Below, in pieces: positions 27,284-37,005 of a stretch of 64,000 nt of DNA. Within the stretch, counting starts at the first letter, position 1, and every line of letters starts with the position of its first letter. The DNA lies in contig NZ_JTDB02000003.1 in the NCBI RefSeq assembly GCF_000785435.2, positions 434,001 to 498,000 of the forward strand, read 5' to 3'. A program made the position numbers and the translations under genes. This DNA is from Paraburkholderia sacchari (lineage in GTDB: Bacteria; Pseudomonadota; Gammaproteobacteria; Burkholderiales; Burkholderiaceae). The notes beneath the pieces were generated by a model. The model did not search any database, was not told the DNA's origin, and saw only the letters and a list, made by a program, of their open reading frames with translations.

Positions 27284-28435
27284 TCACGCGGAATGGACCG
27301 TTCCGGTAGCCGACGTGCCGGTATTGGACGTGCCGGGAGCGTTGGTGCCAACAGCAGCATGCCCAGGCGCGCCGATGCCCGCCGCCGCCGCTTCGATCGC
27401 CTGCAGCAATTGCGCGGCGGCCGAGATCGCGATGACTTCGGGCGACTTGTCGACGATGCCGTCCACGCCGAGCGGGCAGCGCATGCGCGCGATCTGCAGC
27501 GGGTCGATGCCGCGCGCGGCGAGCCGGTGCTCGAACTGCTTGCGCTTCGTGTGCGAGCCGATCATGCCGAAGAACAGGAAATCGCCACGGCGCAGAATGC
27601 GCTCGGCAAGATCGAGGTCGCGCGAATGATCGTGCGTCATCACGATGAAGCTCGTGCCGGGCGGGGCGGCGTCGATGGCTTCGTCGGGTGCGTCGTTGGC
27701 GTCGATCGTGACGTTGGGCGCATTGAGCGCCGCGAACGCTTCCGGCGAGGGAAAGGCGGCGTCGCGCTCGTCCACCCAGCGCACCCGGCAGGGCAGCGTG
27801 CCGAGTACGCGCACGAGCGCCGCGCCCACATGGCCCGCGCCGAACAGCACGACGGGCCGCTCGTTGGGCGCGATCGTCTCGGTGAGCAGCATCGTGCCAT
27901 CGTCATGATCTGGCGTGCCCGTGTCCCACAGCAGGCAATCGGGCGATTCCACGCCGGGTTCGGGCTCCGAAAGCAAAACCGTGTCGGCCGCCGCAGCATC
28001 GGTCACGCCGGCTTCGGCACCGGAGGGCGCTCCATTCCGCGAGGAGCGGAATGATACGCTACGAACGGTCGAGGCGCCCGCCGCGAGCCGGCGCGCGAGC
28101 GTGGCGAGCCAGCCGAGGTCGGAAACGTCGAGCCGCTCGAACGCAAGTACGACTGCGCCGCCGCAGCACTGGCCGAGGCTCGGCCCGAGCGCGAATCGCT
28201 CGAGGCGGCGCGCATGCGGCGTGCGCATGCCGTCGCGCAACACCTGGCGCGCGGTCTCAATGGCCTTCCATTCGAGATGGCCGCCGCCAATCGTATGGCG
28301 GGCCGCTTCGCGTGTAACGATCATCTTCGTGCCGGCTTCGCGCGGCACCGAGCCTTCGGCGCGCGCGACGGTCACGAGCACGGCGGCATCGCCGTGCGCG
28401 AGCAGGTGTTGAAGATCGGTAACCCAGGCTTGCAT
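27284..28435 (-). CDS. xdhC: XdhC, xanthine dehydrogenase maturation factor
   Basis: 383 aa. XdhC binds molybdenum cofactor, promotes its sulfuration and hands it to XdhB. The N-terminal XdhC/CoxI domain (VLVTVARAEGSVPREAGTKM, IGGGHLEWKAIE) and the Rossmann-like C-terminal domain (VVLFGAGHVGAALVRVL, then FIVMTHDHSRDLDL) are complete. The last 30 residues are Gly/Thr/Ala-rich and repetitive. It is downstream of xdhB by 12 nt, consistent with an operon. Confidence 0.94.
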   Translation of the reverse strand: MQAWVTDLQHLLAHGDAAVLVTVARAEGSVPREAGTKMIVTREAARHTIGGGHLEWKAIETARQVLRDGMRTPHARRLERFALGPSLGQCCGGAVVLAFERLDVSDLGWLATLARRLAAGASTVRSVSFRSSRNGAPSGAEAGVTDAAAADTVLLSEPEPGVESPDCLLWDTGTPDHDDGTMLLTETIAPNERPVVLFGAGHVGAALVRVLGTLPCRVRWVDERDAAFPSPEAFAALNAPNVTIDANDAPDEAIDAAPPGTSFIVMTHDHSRDLDLAERILRRGDFLFFGMIGSHTKRKQFEHRLAARGIDPLQIARMRCPLGVDGIVDKSPEVIAISAAAQLLQAIEAAAAGIGAPGHAAVGTNAPGTSNTGTSATGTVHSA

Positions 28436-28447
28436 CGGGCGGTTCTC

Positions 28448-30868
28448 CTACTTGACTACATCTTCTGTTGGGGCGGCGGCCGGCGCGCTTGCCGCACGTG
28501 CGCGCAGGGCGTCGAGCGCGTCGAGGATCGCCTCGGGCGTGGCGGGCGCGTTGAGCGGCGCGGCTTCGCGGGCCTCGGGCACGGCCGCGCCGATCGCCTC
28601 GCGGATCGCGAGCAGCACCGAGAACGGCAGCAGCAAGGGCGGTTCGCCCACGGCCTTCGAACGGAACACGGTGGGCTCGGCGTTCTCGTTGCGGTAGAGC
28701 TGGACGTGAAATGCCGCGGGCGTATCGCTGATCGCCGGAATCTTGTAGGTGGAGGGCGCGTGCGTCATGAGCTTGCCATCGCGGTTCCACCAGAGCTCTT
28801 CGCTCGTGAGCCAGCCCATGCCCTGGATGAAGCCGCCTTCCACCTGGCCGATGTCGATGGCCGGGTTGATCGACTGGCCCGCGTCGTGCAACACATCGGC
28901 GCGCACGAGCTTCCATTCGCCCGTGAGCGTGTCGACGACCACCTCCGACACCGCCGCGCCATAGGCGAAGTAATAGAACGGATGGCCGGTGAGCGTGCGC
29001 GCGTCCCAATGCACCTTGGGCGTTGCGTAAAAGCCGTCGGACCACAGTTGCACGCGCTTCAGATAGGCGCTTTCGACGAAGTCGGCGAAGGCGATCGCGT
29101 TGCCTTTCACCCGCACCATGCCACCTTCGAATGCGACGTCTGCGGGCGCACAGCCATACTCCGCGGCGGCCAGCGCGGCGAGGCGCGCGCGGATTGCGAG
29201 CGCCGCGTCTTCGGCGGCCTTGCCGTTGAGATCGCTGCCGGTCGAGGCGGCGGTGGCGGACGTGTTCGCCACTTTCGACGTGTCGGTAGCGCTCACGCGC
29301 ACGTGCGCGAGCGGCAATCCGAATACGCCCGCGACCACCTGCGCGACCTTCGTGTTGAGCCCCTGGCCCATTTCGGTGCCGCCGTGGTTCACGAGCACGG
29401 AGCCATCGCGATAGACGTGCACGAGCGCGCCCGCCTGGTTCAGGTGCGGAACGTTGAACGAGATGCCGAACTTCACGGGCGTGAGGGCGATGCCGCGCTT
29501 GAGCACGGGGCTCGTACGGTTGAATGCGGCGAGCGCGGCGCGGCGCGCGGCGTACTGGCTCGACGCGAGCAACTGCCCGGTGAGCGGCGCGAGCACGTTG
29601 TCTTCGACGCGCTGCCCATAAGGCGTGACGTCCCGCTCGCCGATGCCGTAGTAGTTAGCGCGGCGCACATCGAGCGGATCGCGCCCGAGCGCTTTCGCAA
29701 TGCTATCGAGCATCACCTCCATCACGAGCGCGCCCTGCGGTCCGCCGAAACCGCGGAACGCTGTGTTCGACTGCGTGTTGGTCTTGCAGCAGAGCGCGAC
29801 GATTTCGACGTCCGAAAGATAGTAGGCGTTGTCGAAATGGCAGACCGCGCGCGTGGCGACCGCGCCCGAGAGATCGGCGGAATAGCCCGCGCGCAACGCA
29901 ATTTCCACGCGTGCGCCGACGAGGCGTCCTGCGTCGTCGTAGCCGGCTTCGTATTCGTAGAGCGCGTCGTGGCGCTTGCCGGTGATGAGGAAATCGTCGT
30001 CGCGATCAGCGCGCAGCTTGATGGGGCGGCGCAGCTTGTGCGCGGCCAGCGCGGCCACGCAGGCGAACAGGGCCGACTGCGATTCCTTGCCGCCGAAGCC
30101 GCCGCCCATGCGCCGGCATTCGCACATCACGCGATGCGTGGGCCAGCCGAGCAGATGCGCGATCAACTGCTGCATCTCGCTCGGGTGCTGCGTCGAACTG
30201 TAGACGAGCATGCCGTCCTGTTCCTCGGGCAGCGCGTAGGCGACCTGGCCTTCGAGATAGAACTGCTCCTGGCCGCCCACGGCAAACGTGCCGGCGATGC
30301 GGTGGGGCGCGGCCGCGATGCGCGCCGCCGGCTCGCCGCGCGTGAGGTGCAGCGGCGGCAGGACATACTGCTGGCGCGCTTTTGCTTCGGCGATGTCGAG
30401 CACCGCTTCGAGCGGCTCGTAGCGCACCACGTCGTCGCTGGCGGCGAGCGCGGCCGCATGGCGGGCGAGTTGATGGCTCGTCGCGATCACCGCGAATACG
30501 GGCTGGCCGAGATACTCCACTTCATCTCGCGCCAGCACCGGGTCGTCGTGCAGGACCGGGCCGCAGTTGTTTTCGCCGGGAATATCGGCGGCGGTCAGGA
30601 CCGCGACGACGCCGGGCATGGTGCGCACGCGCGCAAGATCGAGCGCCACAATGCGCGCATGCGCATGGCGCGAGAGGCCGAGCGCGGCGTGGAGCGTGCC
30701 GTGCAGTTCGGGGATGTCGTCGGTGTAGCGCGCCTCGCCGCTCACGTGCAGGTCTGCGGACTCGTGTGGCAATGGTGCGCCGAGCGCCGCTTGCGTCGAC
30801 TGTGCTGTGGTTTGTGCGATGGTTTGCGCGGAGGTTTGTACGATAAGCGGATCGGACTGGCGGTTCAT
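28448..30868 (-). CDS. xdhB: xanthine dehydrogenase molybdopterin subunit
   Basis: 806 aa molybdenum-binding large subunit. It contains GGGFGGKESQS for cofactor contact, TAFRGFGGPQG with a substrate-site Arg, GGTEMGQGLNTK, and the catalytic Glu motif AVGEPPLLLP near the end, all intact. The start at 30868 overlaps the xdhA stop (ATGA). The first 25 residues are an unusual Gln/Thr repeat (QTSAQTIAQTTAQST) not seen in the core family. Confidence 0.96.
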   Translation of the reverse strand: MNRQSDPLIVQTSAQTIAQTTAQSTQAALGAPLPHESADLHVSGEARYTDDIPELHGTLHAALGLSRHAHARIVALDLARVRTMPGVVAVLTAADIPGENNCGPVLHDDPVLARDEVEYLGQPVFAVIATSHQLARHAAALAASDDVVRYEPLEAVLDIAEAKARQQYVLPPLHLTRGEPAARIAAAPHRIAGTFAVGGQEQFYLEGQVAYALPEEQDGMLVYSSTQHPSEMQQLIAHLLGWPTHRVMCECRRMGGGFGGKESQSALFACVAALAAHKLRRPIKLRADRDDDFLITGKRHDALYEYEAGYDDAGRLVGARVEIALRAGYSADLSGAVATRAVCHFDNAYYLSDVEIVALCCKTNTQSNTAFRGFGGPQGALVMEVMLDSIAKALGRDPLDVRRANYYGIGERDVTPYGQRVEDNVLAPLTGQLLASSQYAARRAALAAFNRTSPVLKRGIALTPVKFGISFNVPHLNQAGALVHVYRDGSVLVNHGGTEMGQGLNTKVAQVVAGVFGLPLAHVRVSATDTSKVANTSATAASTGSDLNGKAAEDAALAIRARLAALAAAEYGCAPADVAFEGGMVRVKGNAIAFADFVESAYLKRVQLWSDGFYATPKVHWDARTLTGHPFYYFAYGAAVSEVVVDTLTGEWKLVRADVLHDAGQSINPAIDIGQVEGGFIQGMGWLTSEELWWNRDGKLMTHAPSTYKIPAISDTPAAFHVQLYRNENAEPTVFRSKAVGEPPLLLPFSVLLAIREAIGAAVPEAREAAPLNAPATPEAILDALDALRARAASAPAAAPTEDVVK

Positions 30869-32439
30869 GATGCATCTCCCGCAAGCGTTGCGCCTGTGCC
30901 CACGCCGGTTTCGTCGACGACTTCCGCCTCGGAGGCAAACACGAAGGCGTTCACCTCGCACAGCGCAAGCGGCGCGTCGTCGCGCGTTTCGAGCCAGCAG
31001 CGCCAGAGCAGATTGCGCGCGACCTTGAGGCGATACGCGGCGCTTGCGCGCATGTCGGTGAGCGGCTGATAGTCGGTGTCGAGCACGGCCATGGCGCGCT
31101 GCGCGGCCGCTTCGTTCCACTGTGCGCCCGCGAGCGCTGCTTCGGCGTGCGCGGCGCGCTGCGGTATCGCGGCCATGCCGCCATACGCGATGCGTGCGTT
31201 CGCGATCGTGCCGTCCTCGCCGATCTCGAGCGCAAACGCTGCGCAAACCGCCGAGATGTCCTGGTCGTAGCGCTTCGACACCTTGTAGGTGCGAAACCGC
31301 AGCGTCGGCGCGGGGCGCGGCACGCGGATCGCTTCCACGAACTCGCCCGCTTCGAGCACGTTCTTCTGATAGCCGGTGTAGAACGCCGCGAGCGGCAGCG
31401 TGCGCACGCGCGCAGCGCGGCGCAGGATAACTTCGGCGTCGAGCGCGAGCAGCGCCGGCATCGAGTCGCCGATGGGCGAGCCGTTCGCCACATTGCCGCC
31501 CAGCGTGCCCGCGTTGCGGATGGGCAGCGAGGCAAAGCGCGCCCACAGTTCCGCGAGTTCCGGGTAGTCGGCGGCGAGCGCCGCGTAGGCCTCTTCGAGC
31601 GGGACAGCCGCGCCGATCGTGAGCGTCTGGGCGTCGCGCTCGACGCGCTTCAGCTCGGCGACCTGCCCGGTGTAGAGCACATCGCCCAGATCGCGCAACT
31701 GCTTGGTGACCCACAGGCCGACGTCGGTGCCGCCCGCGAGCACGCGCGCCTGTGGATGCCCGGCGCGCAGCGTGGCGAATGCTTCGAGCGTGCGCGGCGC
31801 GAAAAACGTGGCGTGGCCGTGCGCGGCGCCGCGGGCGTCGGGGCCGCGATAGTCGAAGGTGTCGCTGCGCGCGATCGAGCGCAGCGCCGCTTCGAGCGGC
31901 TCGCGCGCGAGCGCGACGCGCGCATAGCTCGCCGTGTCGAACATGCGCTGCGCCGCGTCGATGATCGGCCGGTAGCCGGTGCAGCGGCACAGATTACCGG
32001 AGAGCGCCTGATCGATTTCGTCGCGCGTGGGCAGGCCGGCGTCGGCGCCCTGGCGCTCGTAGAGCGCCCACATCGACATGACGAAGCCGGGCGTGCAGAA
32101 ACCGCACTGTGAGCCGTGGCAGTCGACCATCGCTTGCTGGACGGGGTGCAGCGCGCCGTCGGGCGCGCGCAGGTCTTCGACCGTGAAGAGCGCGCGGCCG
32201 TCGAGTGTGGGGAGAAACTGAATGCAGGCGTTGACGGCCTTGAGCGCGAGACGGCCTTCGTCGTCGAGTTCGCCGAGCACCACGGTGCAGGCGCCGCAAT
32301 CGCCTTCTGCGCAGCCTTCCTTGGTGCCGCAGGCATGCAGGTCCTCGCGCAGGTGCTGCAGCACGGTGCGCGTGATGGGCGCGTCATGCACTTCGTGCAC
32401 GGCGCCACGATGGACGAAGCGGATGGTTTGCGTTGTCAT
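30865..32439 (-). CDS. xdhA: xanthine dehydrogenase FeS/FAD subunit
   Basis: 524 aa. It has an N-terminal plant-type 2Fe-2S domain (CGTKEGCAEGDCGACTV near residues 37-53), a second helical 2Fe-2S domain (CGFCTPGFVMSM and GNLCRCTGYRPI), then the FAD-binding domain (LAGGTDVGLWVTKQ and TLGGNVANGSPIGDS). All eight cluster cysteines are present. It is the first gene of xdhABC. Confidence 0.96.
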   Translation of the reverse strand: MTTQTIRFVHRGAVHEVHDAPITRTVLQHLREDLHACGTKEGCAEGDCGACTVVLGELDDEGRLALKAVNACIQFLPTLDGRALFTVEDLRAPDGALHPVQQAMVDCHGSQCGFCTPGFVMSMWALYERQGADAGLPTRDEIDQALSGNLCRCTGYRPIIDAAQRMFDTASYARVALAREPLEAALRSIARSDTFDYRGPDARGAAHGHATFFAPRTLEAFATLRAGHPQARVLAGGTDVGLWVTKQLRDLGDVLYTGQVAELKRVERDAQTLTIGAAVPLEEAYAALAADYPELAELWARFASLPIRNAGTLGGNVANGSPIGDSMPALLALDAEVILRRAARVRTLPLAAFYTGYQKNVLEAGEFVEAIRVPRPAPTLRFRTYKVSKRYDQDISAVCAAFALEIGEDGTIANARIAYGGMAAIPQRAAHAEAALAGAQWNEAAAQRAMAVLDTDYQPLTDMRASAAYRLKVARNLLWRCWLETRDDAPLALCEVNAFVFASEAEVVDETGVGTGATLAGDAS

Positions 32440-32764
32440 CTGAAAAACCCGGGAGACATTGCGGATCAGGCGCGCGTTACGCAGGGAACCGGGGCGCCTT
32501 GACTGTCAGTCCGGCCTCGCGCACGTAGATCGCCATCCAATCCCGAATTTAGCACCGACAGGGGCCGGAAAGTATCCTTTCTGGAAGATGGGGGTTATGT
32601 GACAGCGCCAATGAGCAAGGCGTGTGCGATCCGACCCTTCGTGGGGCGTTCAGGCGGAGACGGGGACCGCCGCCGGGCCAGCGGCGGCGAGGAGGGAGAG
32701 GGCGCCGCTGGCGCCCTTGGTCACGCAGCCAGGTGCGGTGCGCGAGGAGATTCGTTGCTCAGGT
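32440..32764. other. xdhA promoter region and dsbB 3' hairpins
   Basis: No supported gene. Two GC hairpins lie at the dsbB side: 32667-32673 with 32681-32687, and 32699-32706 with 32710-32717 (8 bp, 3-nt loop). Neither has a proper T-run. The xdhA side should carry its promoter, which I could not pick out. Confidence 0.5.
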
Positions 32765-33295
32765 TTAACGGCGGATGCCGGGCCACGCCACCTGGCGGCG
32801 GCGGTTGCGCCACAGGCTTACGACCACAGCCAGGAACATGACGGCAAATGCAAGCACAGACCAGAGCGGCAACGTGAGGCCGAGGATGGGCGGGTAAGTG
32901 GTTTCGCACAGGCCCTGGACCTTGAACACGCCCGGCAGCCAGTGCGCGGGTGGCAGGGCGTCGACGATGGGCTGGAGCGTGTCGAAGCCGCAACTGAAGT
33001 TCGGGACCGCCTGCACCCAGGCGAGTCGCGCGGAGGCGACGATGCCGCCTGCCGCCGAAAGCGCGACGAGCGCTTCGAGGGTGCGCACGGCGCGCCAACT
33101 GGTGAAGCGCGCGCCGAAGAACGCGAAGATCGCAATCAGGATGAAGAAGTAGCGCGTGAGGATGCACAGCGGGCACGGGTCCTGGTGCTCGGCGTACTGG
33201 AAATACAGTGCGCCGCCCAGCAGCGCGAGACAGATCAGGCCGAGGAGGACCAGCAGGCCGCGCTCGCGGCGCAGCAGCGCGTTATCGTCGTTCAT
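32765..33295 (-). CDS. dsbB: DsbB disulfide bond formation protein
   Basis: 176-aa inner-membrane quinone reductase that reoxidises DsbA. It has four hydrophobic helices, the first periplasmic pair CPLC at residues 41-44 (after HQDP), and the second Cys pair in NFSCGFD and GLCETTYPP. Typical length. Confidence 0.94.
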   Translation of the reverse strand: MNDDNALLRRERGLLVLLGLICLALLGGALYFQYAEHQDPCPLCILTRYFFILIAIFAFFGARFTSWRAVRTLEALVALSAAGGIVASARLAWVQAVPNFSCGFDTLQPIVDALPPAHWLPGVFKVQGLCETTYPPILGLTLPLWSVLAFAVMFLAVVVSLWRNRRRQVAWPGIRR

Positions 33296-33506
33296 GTAGC
33301 TCGTTTATTCGGCACGTTTATTCAGGTTGGATAGCGCAGCCGGCATTAAGCAAATGCTGAAGGGTGCGGCTGCAACGGCGTCTCGGGATTCTAGCGCGAA
33401 GGGGGTGCAGCGCGAGCGAGCGCTTTTGACCACACGCAGGCGGCGGCCGCTTGCCTGCAGAACTGCCGCCGAACCACCGTCGAACTGCCGCCGCGCCCCA
33501 TTTTCG

Positions 33507-34895
33507 TTATCGCAGCGGTGCGAGCACCGCTTCCACGCCGCGGCCAATGGCGAGGATCGCGTCGTCGGCATAGGGCGCGCCGGCCAGCATCAGCCCCACC
33601 GGCGCTTCATCGGGATGGTGGATCGGCAGCGAGAGCGCGCAGGCGTCGAGGAAGTTGAAGGCGCTCGGGTTGCGCAGGACGAGCGCATTGGTGCGCGTGA
33701 ACGCCTCGTCGTCGGCGACGAGCGGGGCCAGTGCGGGCGGCGCGATCGGCACGGTCGGGGCGATCACGGCGTCGAAGCGCGACCAGAGCGTCGCTTGCGC
33801 CTCGTCCATCATGGCGGCGCGCGCGGCGATCAGATCGAGATAATCGGCGGCGCTCGCGGGTTCGCCCTTGAGGATGCGCACGAGCACGCGCGGGTCGTAC
33901 TGGTCGCGGTGTTGGGCGAGCAGCGGGCGGTGCCAGGCGTAAGCCTCGATCGGCGAGAAACCGAAGCGGTTGATTTCGGCCATGCGCTCGAACGCCGAAA
34001 AACGCACTTCGTTCACGATCGCGCCCGCTGCGTCGAGATGCTTGAGCGCCGTGTCGAGCGCCTGCGCCACGTGGGGCTCGATGCCGTCCGTCACATAGTT
34101 CGTGAGCACGCCGATGCGCACGCCATCGAGGTGACGCGCCGCGCTCACGTGCGGCGGCAGTCCGGCGAGGATGCGGTCGACAAGCGCGCAGCACGCCACC
34201 GTATTGCCGATCGGGCCGAACGAGTCGAGCGTGGGCGAGAGCGGCAGGCCGCCCGCTTTCGGGATGCGCGCGGCCGTCGGCTTGAAGCCGGTGAGGCCGC
34301 AGAACGCCGCCGGAATGCGGATCGAGCCGCCCGTATCGGTGCCGAGCGCGACGGCGGCCATGCCATCGGCGACCGAGGCGGCTGCGCCTGACGAGGAGCC
34401 GCCCGCGACGCGCTCGTCGCCGGCCACGCCGCGCCGGTAAGGCGAGAGCGGCGTGCCGTAGTGCGGGTTCAGGCCCAACCCCGAGAACGCGAATTCGCTC
34501 ATGTTGGTGCGGCCGACGAGCACCGCGCCCGCGTGGCGCAGGCGCGCGACCGCAACGGCATCGGCGCTCGCGGGCGCCGCATTCGCGAGCACCGTGGAGC
34601 CGGCGCGCGTGACTTCGCCTTGCACGTCGAACAAATCCTTTACCGAGACGGGAATGCCGGCGAGCGGCGACAGCACGGTGCCCGACGCGCGCAGCCGATC
34701 GTGCGCATCGGCGGCGGCGCGCACGCGTTCTGCGTCGACGTGCGTGAACACGGTGGCGCCCTGGCCGTCCGGCGCGGCGATGCGTTCGAGCGCGGCTTCG
34801 GCAAGCGCGCGGCTCGTGGTGCGGCCTGCGGCGAGGTCGGCGGCCAGTTGGGCGAGCGGCGGGAACGGCGCGAAGGGGGATCGGGTGGAAGTCAT
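33507..34895 (-). CDS. amidase signature family hydrolase
   Basis: 462 aa. The Ser-cisSer-Lys triad is visible: Lys in SVKDLFD, the cis-Ser in AGGSSSGAAASVADG and the nucleophile Ser in TDTGGSIRIPAAFCG. Related to GatA, but as it stands alone without gatB or gatC it is more likely a metabolic amidase (allophanate/indoleacetamide type). An alternative ATG 15 nt upstream (34910) is possible; neither has a good ribosome binding site. Confidence 0.88.
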   Translation of the reverse strand: MTSTRSPFAPFPPLAQLAADLAAGRTTSRALAEAALERIAAPDGQGATVFTHVDAERVRAAADAHDRLRASGTVLSPLAGIPVSVKDLFDVQGEVTRAGSTVLANAAPASADAVAVARLRHAGAVLVGRTNMSEFAFSGLGLNPHYGTPLSPYRRGVAGDERVAGGSSSGAAASVADGMAAVALGTDTGGSIRIPAAFCGLTGFKPTAARIPKAGGLPLSPTLDSFGPIGNTVACCALVDRILAGLPPHVSAARHLDGVRIGVLTNYVTDGIEPHVAQALDTALKHLDAAGAIVNEVRFSAFERMAEINRFGFSPIEAYAWHRPLLAQHRDQYDPRVLVRILKGEPASAADYLDLIAARAAMMDEAQATLWSRFDAVIAPTVPIAPPALAPLVADDEAFTRTNALVLRNPSAFNFLDACALSLPIHHPDEAPVGLMLAGAPYADDAILAIGRGVEAVLAPLR

Positions 34896-35090
34896 GGCGG
34901 CGGGGAGCATCGATGGCAACACATTGGACAGAGGCGCCGCGGACGGATGGCGCTGAACATCGCGGCCATGCGCTGCGGCAAGGGACACATCATTGTAGAA
35001 CGTGAATTTTTCCTGGGCGCGATTTGGCGCGTCGCGCTCATCGGGTAACATGCACTTTTTCCGACAGGTTTTTGTAAGGATATTCGGCGC

Positions 35091-36857
35091 ATGCACCAGG
35101 GAATCGGCTTCATTCAGGATCTGGCAGTCGTGATGGCGATCGCGGGGATCGTCACCGTGCTGTTTCATCGCCTGAAGCAGCCGGTGGTGCTCGGCTATAT
35201 CGCGGCGGGCGTGATCATCGGGCCGTACACGCCGCCGTTCCAGCTGATTCACGACGAGCAGACCATCCAGACGATGGGCGAGCTCGGCGTAGTGTTCCTG
35301 ATGTTTTCGCTCGGCCTCGAATTCAGCCTGCGCAAGCTGTTCCAGGTGGGCGCGACCGCGATCGTCGCGGCGCTCTCCGAAATCGTGGTGATGCTGTGGA
35401 TCGGCTACGAGATCGGCCGCGCGTTCGGCTGGGCGCCGATGGATTCGCTGTTTCTCGGCGCGATCCTCGCGATTTCGTCGACCACCATCATCGTCAAGGC
35501 GCTCGCCGATCTCGGCGTGAAGCGCGAGCGCTTCGCGCAGCTCGTGTTCGGCATCCTGATCGTCGAGGATATTCTCGGCATCGCCATGCTCGTGCTGCTC
35601 GGCGGCATTGCGCAGACGGGCGAGCTCTCGCCCGGCATCGCGTTCGTCACGCTCGGCAAGCTGCTGCTGTTCATGACGGTTTCGCTGCTCGCGGGCATCC
35701 TTGTCGTGCCGCGCGTGCTCGGCTATGTTGCGCGCGTGGGCAGCGACGAGATGCTGCTCGTCTCGGTGCTCGGCTTTTGCTTCGGTTTTTGCCTGCTGGT
35801 CGTGAAGCTCGATTACTCGATCGCGCTCGGGGCGTTCCTGATCGGCGCGATCATGGCCGAGTCGCGCCATCTGCCGCGTATCGAGCATCTGGTCGCGCCG
35901 CTGCGCGATGCGTTCTCGGCCATCTTCTTCGTGACGATCGGCCTGATGCTCAATCCGCTCGTGCTGGTCGATTACGCCTGGCCGATCGCGGTGATCTCGT
36001 TCGCGGTGGTGTTCGGCAAGCTCGTCTCGTGCGGGCTCGGCACCTTCCTCGCCGGCCACGACGGCCGCACGGCGATGCGCGTCGGCATGACCGTCTCGCA
36101 GATCGGCGAGTTCTCGTTCATCATCGCCTCGCTCGGCCTCACGCTGAAGGTGACGAGCGGTTTTCTCTATCCGATCGCCGTGACCGTCTCGGCAATCACG
36201 ACGCTCACCACCCCGTATCTGATCCGTTTCGCCGACCCGCTCTCGCAGCGGCTCGCGCGCGCGATGCCGCCCGCGGTGTCGAATGTCTTCGGCATGTATA
36301 GCCAATGGCTGCGCTGCCTGATGCCGCGCCCGACGGGAGCGCAAGGTCCGACGCTGTTCTCGCTCACGAAGCGCATCGTCGTGCAGGTTGCGGTGAATCT
36401 CGCGCTGGTGTCGGCAATTTTCATCGGCGCCTCGTATGGCGCGCGCTACGTGCTGCCGCTGCTCGCGAACTGGGTGCCGGACGAGCGCATCCAGCGCGTG
36501 GTGCTGTGGAGCGCCGCGCTGCTGCTCGCGATTCCGTTTCTGGTGGCGGTGTGGCGCAAGACCAAGACGCTGGCGCTCTTGCTGGCCGAAGTGAGCGTGC
36601 AGCCCGAAAAGGCAGGGCGCTTCACGCGGGCGTTGCGGCATGCGATTGCAGAACTCGTGCCGGCGGTTTCGATGATCGGCGTGTTTGTGCTGGTCGCCGC
36701 GCTGTCAGGGACGATTCTGCCGCCCACGGGCTTTTTGATTGGCGTGCTGGTGTGCGCGGCGGCGCTCACGATGCTGCTGTGGCGCTGGTGCGTGAAGATT
36801 CACGCGAGCATGCAGATCGCGCTTCGCGAAACTTTCGACGAGCAGCCGGATCCGTAA
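35091..36857 (+). CDS. CPA2-family cation:proton antiporter
   Basis: 588 aa with about 12-13 membrane helices in the Na+/H+ exchanger fold (GYIAAGVIIGPYTPPF, SLGLEFSLRKLF, GAILAISSTTIIVKAL, FGILIVEDILGIAMLV). It resembles KefB/YbaL-type transporters but lacks the C-terminal RCK/TrkA-N domain; instead it has a second hydrophobic region after residue 440. The transported ion (K+ or Na+) cannot be told. The ATG at 35091 is divergent from the amidase. Confidence 0.9.
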   Translation: MHQGIGFIQDLAVVMAIAGIVTVLFHRLKQPVVLGYIAAGVIIGPYTPPFQLIHDEQTIQTMGELGVVFLMFSLGLEFSLRKLFQVGATAIVAALSEIVVMLWIGYEIGRAFGWAPMDSLFLGAILAISSTTIIVKALADLGVKRERFAQLVFGILIVEDILGIAMLVLLGGIAQTGELSPGIAFVTLGKLLLFMTVSLLAGILVVPRVLGYVARVGSDEMLLVSVLGFCFGFCLLVVKLDYSIALGAFLIGAIMAESRHLPRIEHLVAPLRDAFSAIFFVTIGLMLNPLVLVDYAWPIAVISFAVVFGKLVSCGLGTFLAGHDGRTAMRVGMTVSQIGEFSFIIASLGLTLKVTSGFLYPIAVTVSAITTLTTPYLIRFADPLSQRLARAMPPAVSNVFGMYSQWLRCLMPRPTGAQGPTLFSLTKRIVVQVAVNLALVSAIFIGASYGARYVLPLLANWVPDERIQRVVLWSAALLLAIPFLVAVWRKTKTLALLLAEVSVQPEKAGRFTRALRHAIAELVPAVSMIGVFVLVAALSGTILPPTGFLIGVLVCAAALTMLLWRWCVKIHASMQIALRETFDEQPDP

Positions 36858-37005
36858 GGTTGGGGCGCGTCCAATCTCAACCAATCGCAACGGATTGCAA
36901 CAGAGTGCGAGCGATTGTGCACGGAGGTGGCGGCAACAGGCCGTGCGACGCATAATCGGAACCCTGTTCATTCGTTCGCGCGTCCGGCGCGCCTGACCCT
37001 ACGTC

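Noticed and set aside
28214..31069. 951-aa frame on the plus strand across xdhB and xdhC
   Set aside because: Antisense to xdhCB. The His/Arg/Ala-rich translation is the usual artefact of GC-rich coding DNA.
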